Counted from the stretch's first letter, positions 35,121 through 44,552 are shown. The stretch: DNA of 64,000 nucleotides from Pseudomonas putida (GCF_001941965.1 NZ_MKZO01000047.1:186001-250000), one strand, 5' to 3'. Notes: generated by a model not told the origin, from the letters alone. Numbers and translations: made by a program.

Positions 35121-35992
35121 GTCCGAAACCCTCCTGCGCGCCCCTGGCCGCGCCCGCCGCGGCGCCGCGCAAGGCCCCGCGGGCCTGGCCGCCGGCCAAT
35201 GCGCTGATCGGTGCCACGCTATTGATGGCGCTGATCCTGCTGGCCCTGCTCGGGCTGCTGTGGACGCCGTTCGATCCGCTGCGCATCGACCTGCTGTCAC
35301 GCCTCCAGGCACCTTCGGCGGTGCATTGGCTGGGCACCGACGAGTTTGGCCGCGACGTGTTCAGCCGCCTGCTGATCGGCGCCCGCACCAGCCTGTGGAT
35401 CAGCCTGCTGGCGGTGAGCTGCGCGGTGTGCGCCGGGACCGTGATCGGCATGCTCGCCGGCTACCTGCGTGGCTGGACCGACCGCCTGCTGATGATGTTC
35501 AACGATGCCTTGCTGGCGTTTCCCGGGATCCTCATGGCCCTGGGCATCATGGCGATCATCGGTGCCAGCCAGTACGGCATCGTCCTGGCCCTTGGCATTG
35601 CCTACACGCCGTCGGTGGTGCGGGTGGTGCGCGGCAGCGTGCTGTCGCTGCGCGAGCTGGAGTTCATCGAGGCCTCGCGGGTGATCGGCAACTCCGAGCT
35701 GTACACCATGTTCCGCCATATCGCTCCCAACTGCCTGGCCCCGCTGTGCGTGCTGGCCACCAGCATGTTCGGCTGGGCGCTGCTCTCGGAAAGCGCCCTG
35801 AGCTTCCTCGGCCTGGGCGTGCCGCCACCGGCGGCGACCTGGGGCAACATGCTCGCCAGCAGCCGTCCGTACATCGCTTCGGCCAGCTGGCTGGGGATCT
35901 TCCCGGGGCTGTTCATCTGCCTGGCACTGCTTGCCATCAACCTGTTCGGCGATGCCCTGCGCGATCGTCTCGACCCGCGCATGAGGAAATGA
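35117..35992 (+). CDS. ABC transporter permease, DppC type
   Basis: A 291-residue inner-membrane permease. It has a Pro/Ala-rich cytoplasmic tail (about 1-28), a first helix about 30-50, HWLGTDEFGRDVFSRLLIGAR, the coupling region EASRVIGNSELYTMFRHIAPN, ESALSFLGLGVPPPAATWG and the C-terminal NLFGDALRDRLDPR. Translationally coupled to the DppB-type gene by a 4-bp overlap. Confidence 0.92.
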   Translation: MSPKPSCAPLAAPAAAPRKAPRAWPPANALIGATLLMALILLALLGLLWTPFDPLRIDLLSRLQAPSAVHWLGTDEFGRDVFSRLLIGARTSLWISLLAVSCAVCAGTVIGMLAGYLRGWTDRLLMMFNDALLAFPGILMALGIMAIIGASQYGIVLALGIAYTPSVVRVVRGSVLSLRELEFIEASRVIGNSELYTMFRHIAPNCLAPLCVLATSMFGWALLSESALSFLGLGVPPPAATWGNMLASSRPYIASASWLGIFPGLFICLALLAINLFGDALRDRLDPRMRK

Positions 35993-35994
35993 TC

Positions 35995-37623
35995 ATGTCT
36001 TCGGCAAATTCCCTGTTGCGGGTCCGCGACCTGCAGATCCGCGTCGGCGAGCACGGCCCGCTGGCGGTGGACGGCCTGAGTTTCGACGTGGCCCCGGGCG
36101 AGATCGTCGCCCTGGTCGGCGAGTCCGGCAGCGGCAAGACCATGGCCGCCCGCGCCGCCATCGGCCTGTTGCCGATGCCCATGCAGGTCTGCGGCGGGCA
36201 ACTGGAGTTCCAGGGTCGCGACCTCAACCGTCTCGACGCCCCGGCCATGCGTGCCATTCGTGGCGCGCAGATCGGCATGGTGTTCCAGGAGCCAATGGTT
36301 TCGCTGAACCCGGCCCTGACCATCGGCCGGCAGATGGCCGAGGCCCTGCGCCTGCACACCGACCTCGACGAAGCGCGGATCCACGAGCGTTGCCTGGTGA
36401 TGTTGCAGCGTATCGGCATCCGCGACGCCGAGCGCTGCCTCAAGGCCTACCCGCACCAGTTCTCCGGTGGCATGCGCCAGCGCATCATGCTCGCCTCGGT
36501 GATGCTGCTGCGGCCGAAACTGCTGATCGCCGACGAACCGACCACCGCCCTGGATTGCCTGGCGCAACTGGACGTGATCGAGCTGATGCTGGAACTGACC
36601 CGGGAGCAGGGCACGGCGATCCTGTTCATCAGCCACGACCTGTCGCTGGTGGCGCGCTATGCGCACAAGGTGGTGGTGATGCGCCAGGGCCAGGCGGTGG
36701 AGCAGGGCGCCATCGGCGATATCCTCCTGGCACCGAAGGCCGAGTACACCCGACAACTACTCGAAGCGCTGCCGCGCCGCGGCGAACTGCCCGCGCTGCC
36801 GGCCAGCGAGGGGCCGCTGGTGGAGGTCGACCAGGTCTGCATCGAACATCCCGGGCCGAGCAATTTCTGGGGCAAGCGCGCGTTCAAGCGCGTGGTGCAC
36901 TCCGCCAGCCTGAGCATCGCGCCGGGAGAAACCCTTGCCCTGGTGGGCGGCAGCGGGTCGGGCAAGACCACCCTCGGTCGCTCCCTGGTCGGTCTGGTCA
37001 AACCTTGCGCCGGGGCGATCCGCTTCAAGGGCGTGGATATCCTCAAGGCCGCCAACCGTATCCATCGCCTGCAGTGCCAGATGATCTTCCAGGACCCGTT
37101 CTCCTCGCTGAACCCGCGGATGAAGATCGGCGACATCCTGATCGAACCGCTGCGCCACGAACCAGGCCTCAGCGCCAGTGCGCGGCGCGAGCGGGTGGCG
37201 CAGACCATGCTCGATATCGGCCTGCCGGAAGCCTTCGCCGAGCGCTTCCCGCACCAGCTTTCCGGCGGCCAGCGCCAGCGCGTGGCGATTGGCCGGGCGC
37301 TGGTGCGGCACCCGCAGCTGGTGATCGCCGACGAGCCGATCTCGGCCCTGGACATGACCATCCAGAAGCAGATCCTCGAGCTCTTCGAGCGCCTCCAGGC
37401 GCGCTACGGCTTCGCCTGCCTGTTCATCTCCCACGACCTCTCGGCGGTGGAACGCATCGCCCATCGGGTGGCGGTGATGCACCAGGGCGAGGTGGTCGAG
37501 GTGGGTACGCGGGAGCAGGTCTTCGATGCCCCGCGCCATCCGTATACCCGGCAGTTGCTGGCCGCAGCCAGCCCCCTGGAGAAGCTCGACGACGGCAGTT
37601 ACCGAATACGCCGCGCCAGCTGA
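35995..37623 (+). CDS. ABC transporter ATPase, fused DppD-DppF type (double NBD)
   Basis: A 542-residue protein with two complete ATPase halves in one chain. In the N-terminal half, Walker A is at 42-49 (GESGSGKT), with FQEPMVSLNP, signature SGGMRQR and Walker B LLIADEPTTALD. In the C-terminal half, Walker A is at 318-325 (GGSGSGKT), with FQDPFSSLNPR, LSGGQRQR and VIADEPISALD. Both H-loops (SHDLS) are present. The start at 35995 has GAGGA seven bases upstream; an in-frame ATG two codons earlier overlaps the permease stop. The region-1 importer instead uses two separate ATPase genes. Confidence 0.92.
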   Translation: MSSANSLLRVRDLQIRVGEHGPLAVDGLSFDVAPGEIVALVGESGSGKTMAARAAIGLLPMPMQVCGGQLEFQGRDLNRLDAPAMRAIRGAQIGMVFQEPMVSLNPALTIGRQMAEALRLHTDLDEARIHERCLVMLQRIGIRDAERCLKAYPHQFSGGMRQRIMLASVMLLRPKLLIADEPTTALDCLAQLDVIELMLELTREQGTAILFISHDLSLVARYAHKVVVMRQGQAVEQGAIGDILLAPKAEYTRQLLEALPRRGELPALPASEGPLVEVDQVCIEHPGPSNFWGKRAFKRVVHSASLSIAPGETLALVGGSGSGKTTLGRSLVGLVKPCAGAIRFKGVDILKAANRIHRLQCQMIFQDPFSSLNPRMKIGDILIEPLRHEPGLSASARRERVAQTMLDIGLPEAFAERFPHQLSGGQRQRVAIGRALVRHPQLVIADEPISALDMTIQKQILELFERLQARYGFACLFISHDLSAVERIAHRVAVMHQGEVVEVGTREQVFDAPRHPYTRQLLAAASPLEKLDDGSYRIRRAS

Positions 37624-37739
37624 CCTGAACCCCTGATCCAACCCCAGCGCGCCGCCTTCGCAGCGGCGTGGAGGGGCAAGTCATGTCCGAAAAACAACAA
37701 CAACAGCCTTCCTACAACGACTGCCAGGAGCCAGAACCC

Positions 37740-39008
37740 ATGAAACACCCGAACCTCAACCTGTTGCTCACCGGTGTCGGCCTGCTTTCCGTGCAGGCCC
37801 ATGCCGACTTCATCAAGGACAGCAAGGCCTCGCTGGAACTGAAGAACTACTACTTCAACCGCGACTACCGCGAAGACGCCGGCCAGTCCAAGCGTGAAGA
37901 ATGGGCCCAGGGCTTTACCCTCAACCTCCAATCGGGCTTTACCGAAGGCATCGTCGGCTTTGGCGTGGATGCGGTGGGCATGCTCGGCCTCAAGCTCGAC
38001 TCCAGCCCGGAGCGTTCCGGTTCCGGCCTGCTGGCCCGGGACAACGAAGCCGAGCCGGGCAAGCCGAGCTACGTCAAGCGGGCCCAGGACGAGTATTCCA
38101 AGCTCGGCGTGACCGGCAAGGTGCGCTTCGCCCAGAGCGAGTTGCGCAGCGGTCACCTGCTGCCGGACCTGCCGACCCTGCAGCCGAACACCAGCCGGAT
38201 CTTCCCGCAGACCTTCCGCGGCACCCAGCTCAAGTCCGGCGACATTCCCGGCCTGGCCCTGATCGGCGGGCAGATCGACCAGGTGCGCCAGCGCGAGTCC
38301 ACCGACTACGAGGACATGGGCCTGACCAGCCAGAGCGGCGCCTACCGCAGCTCGGCGAAAAGCGACCGTTTCCGCTTCGTCGGTGGTGACTACAAGCTGA
38401 CCCCGAGCCTGCTGCTGAGCTACCACTTCGCCCAACTGGAGGACATCTACCAGCAGCACTACCTGGGCCTCAAGCACAGCTTTGCCCTGGGCGGCGGCAC
38501 CCTGAAAAGCGATCTGCGCTACTTCGACGCCGACAAGGCCGGCGCCGGCCTTGCCGGCAAGGTCGACAACCGCGCGCTGAGTACCCGCCTGGCCTGGAGC
38601 TACAAGGGCCACACCTTCGGCGGCGGCTATCAGGAGCAGTTCGGCGACACCCCGTTCACCTACGTGGATGGCACTAACACCTTCCTGTTCTCCGAGTACC
38701 AACTGAGCAACTTCTCGCAGACCCGGGAACGTACCTGGCATGCGCGCTATGACTACGACTTCGCCGCCCTCGGCATTCCCGGCCTGAGCTTTTCGACCCG
38801 CTGGGCCAAGGGCGACCAGGCGCAGGTCAAGGGCTTCGAGGGCGAGGCGCGGGAATGGGAGCGGGACATCGACCTCGGCTACGTGTTCCAGGGCGGGCCG
38901 CTGAAGGGCCTGTCGCTGCGCTGGCGCAATGCCCTGACCCAGGCCAACTACCTGCGTGACATGAACGAAAACCGGGTGATCCTCGGTTACACCGTGGCGA
39001 TCTGGTGA
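37740..39008 (+). CDS. OprD-family outer-membrane porin
   Basis: A 422-residue porin. The start at 37740 is chosen because it gives a proper signal peptide (NLNLLLTGVGLLSVQAHA), has CAGGAG about eight bases upstream, and the open frame further upstream (Gln-rich) has no signal character. Hallmarks are FIKDSKASLELKNYYFNRDY, WAQGFTLNLQSGFTEGIVGFGVDAVGMLGLKLDSS split across the barrel start, and the terminal VILGYTVAIW. It follows the ABC importer genes, so it probably passes the same substrate; amino-acid- and peptide-type OprD members are the nearest idea. Confidence 0.88.
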   Translation: MKHPNLNLLLTGVGLLSVQAHADFIKDSKASLELKNYYFNRDYREDAGQSKREEWAQGFTLNLQSGFTEGIVGFGVDAVGMLGLKLDSSPERSGSGLLARDNEAEPGKPSYVKRAQDEYSKLGVTGKVRFAQSELRSGHLLPDLPTLQPNTSRIFPQTFRGTQLKSGDIPGLALIGGQIDQVRQRESTDYEDMGLTSQSGAYRSSAKSDRFRFVGGDYKLTPSLLLSYHFAQLEDIYQQHYLGLKHSFALGGGTLKSDLRYFDADKAGAGLAGKVDNRALSTRLAWSYKGHTFGGGYQEQFGDTPFTYVDGTNTFLFSEYQLSNFSQTRERTWHARYDYDFAALGIPGLSFSTRWAKGDQAQVKGFEGEAREWERDIDLGYVFQGGPLKGLSLRWRNALTQANYLRDMNENRVILGYTVAIW

Positions 39009-39067
39009 TGGCCGGGGTGGCGCATGTTCCTGGCCGGCGTTGCCGGCGACCGGAGCAACACCGGTGC

Positions 39068-39943
39068 TCAGCCCTTGCTCCGCGCCACCCCCATCTTGCT
39101 CGCCACTTCCAGGTGGCGATGCAGCAAGGTCGAGGCCCATTCGTTGTCGCCCTGTTCCAGCGCATCGAGGATCGCCAGGTGCTCGCGGCACGAGGCCTTG
39201 ACCCGCTCGACGTTGTTCACCGAATGGAACTCGGTGAGCCGGCGCAGGCGGTTCTGCTGCTGCACCGCCTGGAGGATGTAGGCGTTGCCCGAGGCTGCCG
39301 CGAGCAGTTCATGGAACTGCGCGTTGCTCTCGAAGAAACGCTTGCTGTCGGCCACGCCTTCGAGCAGGTCCAGTTGCTGCCGCCGGCAGCGCTGCATCTG
39401 CTCCGGGTTGAGGCGGAAGGTCGGCTCCAGCAACCCCGCCGGCTCCAGCAGCATGCGGAAACGGTAGCTCTCGAAACGCGTCTGGCGATCGCTCAGGGTC
39501 GGCGCGAACTGCCAGCCATGGCCGTGCTTGCGCTGCATCACGCCTTCATCGGAGAGGCGCAGCAGGCAACGGCGCAACACGCTCTTGCCGGCGCCGTAGC
39601 GGCGCAGCAGGTCACTTTCGGAAATCTGGTCGGGCAGCGCCTGGTTCAGGCGGTCGTCGATCAGCCGCGCGTACAGCGCGTCCTCTTCGTTGTGCAACTC
39701 GCTGACCTCGGCCTGCCCCGCCCGCGGCTCCAGCGGCACGCGAAAACCCTGCTGCGGCAGCGGTTCGATCAGTTGCTGTTCGGCCAGGTAGGCCAGCGCA
39801 CCCCGTACCGGCGAGCGCGATACACCAAGGCGCTCGGCCAGCTCGACTTCCTTCAGGTGGCTGCCGGGAGCGAGGTCGCCGGTATCGATGGCCGAGAGGA
39901 TCTGCCCGGCAACCTTGGTCTGCAGCGAGGTGAGTTGAGCCAT
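39068..39943 (-). CDS. GntR-family regulator with an apparent second winged-helix domain
   Basis: A 291-residue regulator. Residues ~5-75 are a GntR winged helix (LKEVELAERLGVSRSPVRGALAYL, then PLPQQGFRV). Residues ~85-150 look like a second winged helix (ISESDLLRRYGAGKSVLRRCLLRL, then VMQRKHGHGWQF). Residues ~155-285 are an FCD effector domain (FFESNAQFHELLAAASGN, LLHRHLEVAS). Most FadR-subfamily members have one DNA-binding domain and about 230-250 residues, so the extra 45-60 residues are explained by the duplication. It is convergent with the porin gene and divergent from the hydrolase gene, and so probably controls region 5. The effector is unknown. Confidence 0.8.
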   Translation of the reverse strand: MAQLTSLQTKVAGQILSAIDTGDLAPGSHLKEVELAERLGVSRSPVRGALAYLAEQQLIEPLPQQGFRVPLEPRAGQAEVSELHNEEDALYARLIDDRLNQALPDQISESDLLRRYGAGKSVLRRCLLRLSDEGVMQRKHGHGWQFAPTLSDRQTRFESYRFRMLLEPAGLLEPTFRLNPEQMQRCRRQQLDLLEGVADSKRFFESNAQFHELLAAASGNAYILQAVQQQNRLRRLTEFHSVNNVERVKASCREHLAILDALEQGDNEWASTLLHRHLEVASKMGVARSKG

Positions 39944-40115
39944 GAGGCGAAGTCGTTCCTGTGACTGGGGGAGGGAAGCATACCGAAGGCCAGGGCCCGG
40001 TGTTCGACAGGCAACACCCGTACAAGCGTTACCGCAGCGTATTTACGCATCTTTGTTTTATTTTGCATATAAAAACATCGGTGGTCTGCCACCGATTCGT
40101 TCGAGGAATCCGTTG

Positions 40116-41615
40116 ATGAGTTACATCCCCCTCCCGCGCGCCTTGCCCCAGGACAAGGGCGTCGATCCCCAGGCCATCGTCGATTTCCTCGCGACGGTGC
40201 AGGCCGCCGGACTGGAGCTGCACAGCTTCCTGCTGTACCGCGATGGCGCGCTGGTCAGCGAGGCGTACTGGCGCCCCTATGCGGCGCGGCGGCCCCATGT
40301 GCAGCACTCGGCGACCAAGAGCTGGACCGCCACCGGGATCGGCCTGCTGATCGACGACGGGCGCCTGGCCCTGACCGACAAGGTGGTGGATTTCTTCCCG
40401 CAACTCTGTCCGGCACACGTCAGTGCCAACCTCGCCGCGATGACCGTCGAAGACCTGCTGACCATGCGCACCGGGCACCGTCGCGGTATTTCCGGCGGCG
40501 ACTGGCGCAACCTGTCGAGCAGCTGGATCAAGGCCTTTCTCGACGAGCCGGTGGACGACGTGCCAGGGCAGTCGTTCATCTACAGCAGCGCCTCCAGCTA
40601 CATGCTCTCGGCGATCGTCAGCCAGGTCAGCGGCCAGACCCTGCACCAGTTGCTCGAAGACCGCGTGCTGCGCCACCTGGGCCTGGACCCGATCAGCTGG
40701 GACCTGGCGCCCGAAGGCTGCAACAGTGGTGGTAACGGCCTGAGCTGCACGGCCGAGGACTCCCTGAAGTTCGGCGTGCTGCACCTGCAGCAGGGCCAGT
40801 GGAACGGCGCGCAATTGCTCTCGCCGCAGTGGGTCGCGGCGGCCACGCGCAACCAGGTCGAAGACGTATGGATGGGCGAGTTCGACGGCAAACAATACCT
40901 GCCCCGGGACAGCGCCAACAGCGCCGGCAACCGCCGCGAAGGCTACGGCTACCAGTGGTGGATGACCCGCCACGGCGGTTACTACGCCTCCGGGGTGTTC
41001 GGCCAGCAGTGCATCGTGCTGCCGGAACAGAACAGTGTGATCGTCTTCACCAGTGGCCTGCGCCTGGGCGAAAAGCGCCTGCACGCGGCGCTCTGGGAGC
41101 ACCTGGTTCCCGGCCTCGGCCGCTGCAACCCGGCCCCGGAGGCGGCCCAGGCGCAACTCGATGCGCTGATCGACGGCTTGCGCCTGCCTGCGCTTGAAGG
41201 CGCCAGCGATTCCCCGGCTCGTGCCGAACTGGCCGGACGCTACCGGATGGAGCCGAACGAGGACCACGTCAGCGAAATTGCCCTGGCCTTCGACGCCGAA
41301 GGCTGTGACTTCACCCTGGTCGATCACCGCGGCACCCACCACATCCGTGTCGGTCTGCACCAGCCCGTGGAGTCGCAGACCAGCATCACCGGCAACTACC
41401 TGCACCACCAGTACCAGCCCGAGCAGACCCCGGTGGTCGCCCACGGACGCTGGGATGAGGCGGGGGGCCTGCACATGCTCTGGCGCTTCGTCGAAACCGC
41501 CTTTACCGACCATGTCGACTGCCGCCTGGACAACGGCGCGCTGCTCTTCGAGCGCGGCGTGAATACCAATGCCGGCGCACTGCAGCGCCCGACCCTGCGC
41601 GGCCAGCGCCTCTGA
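40116..41615 (+). CDS. Cytoplasmic serine hydrolase, class C beta-lactamase / NylB fold
   Basis: A 499-residue hydrolase. The catalytic domain (about 15-360) has the S65-A-T-K68 nucleophile motif and Y156-S-S158, both typical of class C beta-lactamases, DD-peptidases and the 6-aminohexanoate-dimer hydrolase NylB. A C-terminal beta domain (about 390-499) contains LAGRYRMEPNED. No signal peptide is seen, so it should act in the cytoplasm, which argues against a resistance beta-lactamase or a cell-wall enzyme. The ATG at 40116 is the first sensible start; longer frames run into the divergent GntR gene's control region. It lies 24 bp before a class III aminotransferase gene. An amide- or ester-cleaving first step on an imported compound is inferred. 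Confidence 0.78.
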   Translation: MSYIPLPRALPQDKGVDPQAIVDFLATVQAAGLELHSFLLYRDGALVSEAYWRPYAARRPHVQHSATKSWTATGIGLLIDDGRLALTDKVVDFFPQLCPAHVSANLAAMTVEDLLTMRTGHRRGISGGDWRNLSSSWIKAFLDEPVDDVPGQSFIYSSASSYMLSAIVSQVSGQTLHQLLEDRVLRHLGLDPISWDLAPEGCNSGGNGLSCTAEDSLKFGVLHLQQGQWNGAQLLSPQWVAAATRNQVEDVWMGEFDGKQYLPRDSANSAGNRREGYGYQWWMTRHGGYYASGVFGQQCIVLPEQNSVIVFTSGLRLGEKRLHAALWEHLVPGLGRCNPAPEAAQAQLDALIDGLRLPALEGASDSPARAELAGRYRMEPNEDHVSEIALAFDAEGCDFTLVDHRGTHHIRVGLHQPVESQTSITGNYLHHQYQPEQTPVVAHGRWDEAGGLHMLWRFVETAFTDHVDCRLDNGALLFERGVNTNAGALQRPTLRGQRL

Positions 41616-41639
41616 ATGCTTGAAGCAAGGAACCTTGTG

Positions 41640-42926
41640 ATGACTCAGTCTCTGCACACCGGCCTGTGGGCCCCCTTCACCCCGATGCGCGATTTCGCCC
41701 GCCAGCCGATGCTGTTCGAGCGCGCTGAAGGCATGCATTACTTCACCCCCGAAGGCCGCCCGGTGCTCGATGCCATGGCCGGCCTCTGGTGCGTCAACGC
41801 CGGCCACGGCCAGCCGCGCATCGTCGAGGCGATCCGCGAAGCGGCGGGGCGCCTGGACTTCGTCTCGTCGTTCAAGATGAGCCACCCGGATGCCCTGCGC
41901 ATGGCCGATGCCCTGGTTGCCATCGCCCCGGCCGGACTGGACAAGGTGTTCTTCACCAACTCCGGTTCGGAAGCCGTGGACACCGCCCTGAAAATTGCCC
42001 GGGCCTACCACCAGGCCCGGGGCGACTGCCGGCGTACCAAGCTGATCGGTCGCGCCAAGGGCTATCACGGCATGGGCTTCGGCGGCCTGTCGGTGTCCGG
42101 GATCGGTCGGCAGAAGCGCGATTTCGGCCCGCTGCTGGGCGATGTCGCGCACCTGTCGCTGCCCTATGACGCCAGCCTGCGCTTCAGTGCCGGGCAGCCG
42201 GAGCAGGGCGGGCATTACGCCGAGGTGCTGCTGCAAGTGCTGGAGGTGCACGACCCGGCGACGGTTGCGGCGGTAATCGTCGAGCCGGTGACCGGGTCCG
42301 GCGGGGTCTACGCGCCGCCCGTGGGCTATCTGCAACGCCTGCGCGAGATCTGCGACCAGCACGGCATCCTGCTGATCTTCGACGAGGTGATCACCGGTTT
42401 CGGCCGCCTTGGCGAGTCGTTCGCCGCCCAGGCGCTGGGCGTCACCCCGGACCTGATGACCAGCGCCAAGGGCCTGACCAACGGCGCCGTGCCCATGGGC
42501 GGCGTGCTGGTCAGTGCGGCGGTGTACGAAGCCTTCATGCAGGGCCCCGAATCGGCCATCGAGTTGATGCACGGCTACACCTACTCGGCGCATCCGCTGG
42601 CCTGCGCGGCGGGGCTGGCCACCCTGGCGGTGCATGAAGAGCTGGGGCTCAATGCCCATGTGCGGGCAGTGGCGCCGGTCTGGCAAGGTGCGGCCCTGGC
42701 CCTGCGCGACCAGCCGCTGGTAAAGGATGTGCGGGCCATCGGCCTGCTCTGTGCGGTGGAACTGTCCGGCCATGCCGCCGAGGTGGCACGCCACTGCTTC
42801 GAGGCGGGCGTGCTGGTGCGGGCGTCCGGCGACAATATCGTGCTGTCGCCGCCGCTGGTGGTTTCGACGGAGCAGATTGAGCTGATCTTCGCCACCCTGC
42901 GCCAGGCCCTGGAGCGCGTGGCATGA
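41640..42926 (+). CDS. Class III PLP-dependent omega-aminotransferase
   Basis: A 428-residue aminotransferase of the beta-alanine/omega-amino acid:pyruvate type. Key sites are the PLP lysine K277 (SAKGLTNG), D248 binding the pyridine nitrogen (LLIFDEVITGFGR), FFTNSGSEAVDTALK, and the N-terminal WAPFTPMRDF and AGLWCVNAGHG blocks. It would turn a terminal amine into an aldehyde. The ATG at 41640 has AAGGAA six bases upstream; an in-frame ATG at 41616 is less well placed. Its last 4 bases overlap the aldehyde dehydrogenase start (ATGA), tying the two steps together. Confidence 0.9.
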   Translation: MTQSLHTGLWAPFTPMRDFARQPMLFERAEGMHYFTPEGRPVLDAMAGLWCVNAGHGQPRIVEAIREAAGRLDFVSSFKMSHPDALRMADALVAIAPAGLDKVFFTNSGSEAVDTALKIARAYHQARGDCRRTKLIGRAKGYHGMGFGGLSVSGIGRQKRDFGPLLGDVAHLSLPYDASLRFSAGQPEQGGHYAEVLLQVLEVHDPATVAAVIVEPVTGSGGVYAPPVGYLQRLREICDQHGILLIFDEVITGFGRLGESFAAQALGVTPDLMTSAKGLTNGAVPMGGVLVSAAVYEAFMQGPESAIELMHGYTYSAHPLACAAGLATLAVHEELGLNAHVRAVAPVWQGAALALRDQPLVKDVRAIGLLCAVELSGHAAEVARHCFEAGVLVRASGDNIVLSPPLVVSTEQIELIFATLRQALERVA

Positions 42927-44347
42927 ATCCGCTCGACTTCTATATCGACGGACGCTGGGAAACCCCGGTGGATCGGCCGACCCTGGACGTGATCGATCCC
43001 CATGACGAGCGCTCTTTCAGCCGTATCAGCCTGGGCAACCGCGACGATCTCGACCGCGCCGTGGCGGCGGCGCAGCGGGCCTTTGCCGGATTCTCGCAAT
43101 GGAGCCGGGAGCAGCGCCTGGCGTTGCTGGCGGCGATCATCGAGGGCTATCGCGCACGCAGCGAGGAACTGGCGCAACTGGTGCATCAGGAAATGGGCGC
43201 GCCGCTGTCGCTGGCACGCAGTGCCCATGTCCCCGCCGGGCTCGGGCATCTGCAACGGGCCCATGATGTGTTGCGCGACTACGCCTTCGACCGCGCCCAT
43301 GGCAGCACCCTGGTCTGTCGCGAAGCCATCGGCGTCTGCGGCCTGATCACCCCGTGGAACTGGCCGCTCAACCAGCTCACCTGCAAGGTCGCGCCGGCCC
43401 TGGCGGCCGGTTGCACGCTGGTGCTCAAGCCCAGTGAGCAGGCGCCGCTGTCGGCCATGCTGCTGGCGGATATCCTCCATGAGGCCGGAGTGCCGGCGGG
43501 GGTGTTCAACCTGGTCAATGGCGATGGCCTGACCATCGGCGACGGCATTGCCCGGCATCCGGGGATCGACATGGTGTCCTTCACCGGCTCGACCCAGGCC
43601 GGTATCGCCGTGGCCAAGGCGGCGGCAGACACGGTCAAGCGGGTTTCCCAGGAACTGGGCGGCAAGTCGGCCAACCTTATTCTTGCCGATGCAGAGTTTG
43701 CGGCAGCGGTGCGCCATGGTGTCAGTGCGTGTATGCGCAACAGTGGGCAATCCTGCAACGCGCCGACCCGGATGTTGGTGCCCCGGGCCTTGCAGGAGCA
43801 GGCGATCGCCATTGCCCGGGACGTGGCGCGGGCGGTCTGTTTCGACGACAGCGTGGCGGCCAGTGCCATGGGGCCGTTGGCCAACGCCGCGCAGTTCCTG
43901 CGGGTGCAGGGGTTGATTGGCGCGGCGCTGGAGCAGGGCGGGCGCCTGGTCTGTGGCGGGGTGGGGCGACCGGAAGGCATCGAGCGCGGCTTTTTCGTGC
44001 GGCCGACGGTGTTTGCCGACATTACTCCCGGGATGCCGATTGCCCGTGAGGAAGTGTTCGGTCCGGTGCTGGTGATCATGCCGTATGACAGCGAGGATGA
44101 AGCGCTGGCGATGGCCAACGACAGTCCCTACGGGCTGTCCGGCTATGTCACGGCCGGCAGCCTGGAGCGGGCCCGGGCCGTGGCCCGGCGCCTGCGCACC
44201 GGGATGGTCCACCTCAATGGCAGCAAGGCCGACAACGGCGCGCCGTTTGGCGGCTACAAGCAGTCGGGCAATGGCCGGGAGTGGGGTGTACATGGGCTGG
44301 AGGAGTATCTGGAGGTGAAGTCGGTATTCGGGTATTGCCCTGAATAA
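42923..44347 (+). CDS. Aldehyde dehydrogenase (after the aminotransferase)
   Basis: A 474-residue NAD(P)-dependent aldehyde dehydrogenase. Catalytic C278 (SGQSCNAPTR), general base E244 (QELGGKS), cofactor loop FTGSTQAG and the N-terminal substrate-side TPWNWPLNQLTCKVAPALAAG are intact. It should oxidise the semialdehyde made by the preceding aminotransferase. Coupled by a 4-bp overlap. Chain length of the substrate cannot be read off. Confidence 0.9.
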   Translation: MNPLDFYIDGRWETPVDRPTLDVIDPHDERSFSRISLGNRDDLDRAVAAAQRAFAGFSQWSREQRLALLAAIIEGYRARSEELAQLVHQEMGAPLSLARSAHVPAGLGHLQRAHDVLRDYAFDRAHGSTLVCREAIGVCGLITPWNWPLNQLTCKVAPALAAGCTLVLKPSEQAPLSAMLLADILHEAGVPAGVFNLVNGDGLTIGDGIARHPGIDMVSFTGSTQAGIAVAKAAADTVKRVSQELGGKSANLILADAEFAAAVRHGVSACMRNSGQSCNAPTRMLVPRALQEQAIAIARDVARAVCFDDSVAASAMGPLANAAQFLRVQGLIGAALEQGGRLVCGGVGRPEGIERGFFVRPTVFADITPGMPIAREEVFGPVLVIMPYDSEDEALAMANDSPYGLSGYVTAGSLERARAVARRLRTGMVHLNGSKADNGAPFGGYKQSGNGREWGVHGLEEYLEVKSVFGYCPE

Positions 44348-44362
44348 GTAGCTGATTGTTCC

Positions 44363-44456
44363 GGCCTCATCGCTGGCAAGCCAGCTCCCACAGTGATCGT
44401 GTACACCGCCGAATCCTGTGGGGCTTGTCGGACCGCCGTACCGCAGCGATGAGGCC
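44363..44456. repeat. REP doublet with one normal and one altered half
   Basis: The left half is a standard REP (GGCCTCATCGCTGGCAAGCC...). The right half keeps the outer ends (CCTGTGGG and GCAGCGATGAGGCC) but its inner stem is replaced by GCTTGTCGGACCGCCGTACC. It lies downstream of the aldehyde dehydrogenase gene. Confidence 0.7.
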
Positions 44457-44552
44457 GGGATGGTTTAGAAAATCCTGAACTGATTATTTGCCCCCAGCGA
44501 TTCTACCGGCACTGGCGCCTCGCCAGAATCCCTCACGACAACTACAAAAACC

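Noticed and set aside
39009..39067. GC-rich inverted repeats (GCCGGC pairs) between the porin and GntR genes as a terminator
   Set aside because: Stems are short and imperfect with no T run; I could not support a definite call.
40116..41615. AmpC-type resistance beta-lactamase
   Set aside because: No signal peptide, an extra C-terminal domain, and linkage to metabolic genes.
40029..42794. Open frame of over 900 codons opposite the hydrolase and aminotransferase genes
   Set aside because: It runs across two real genes with intact catalytic motifs and shows no family resemblance.
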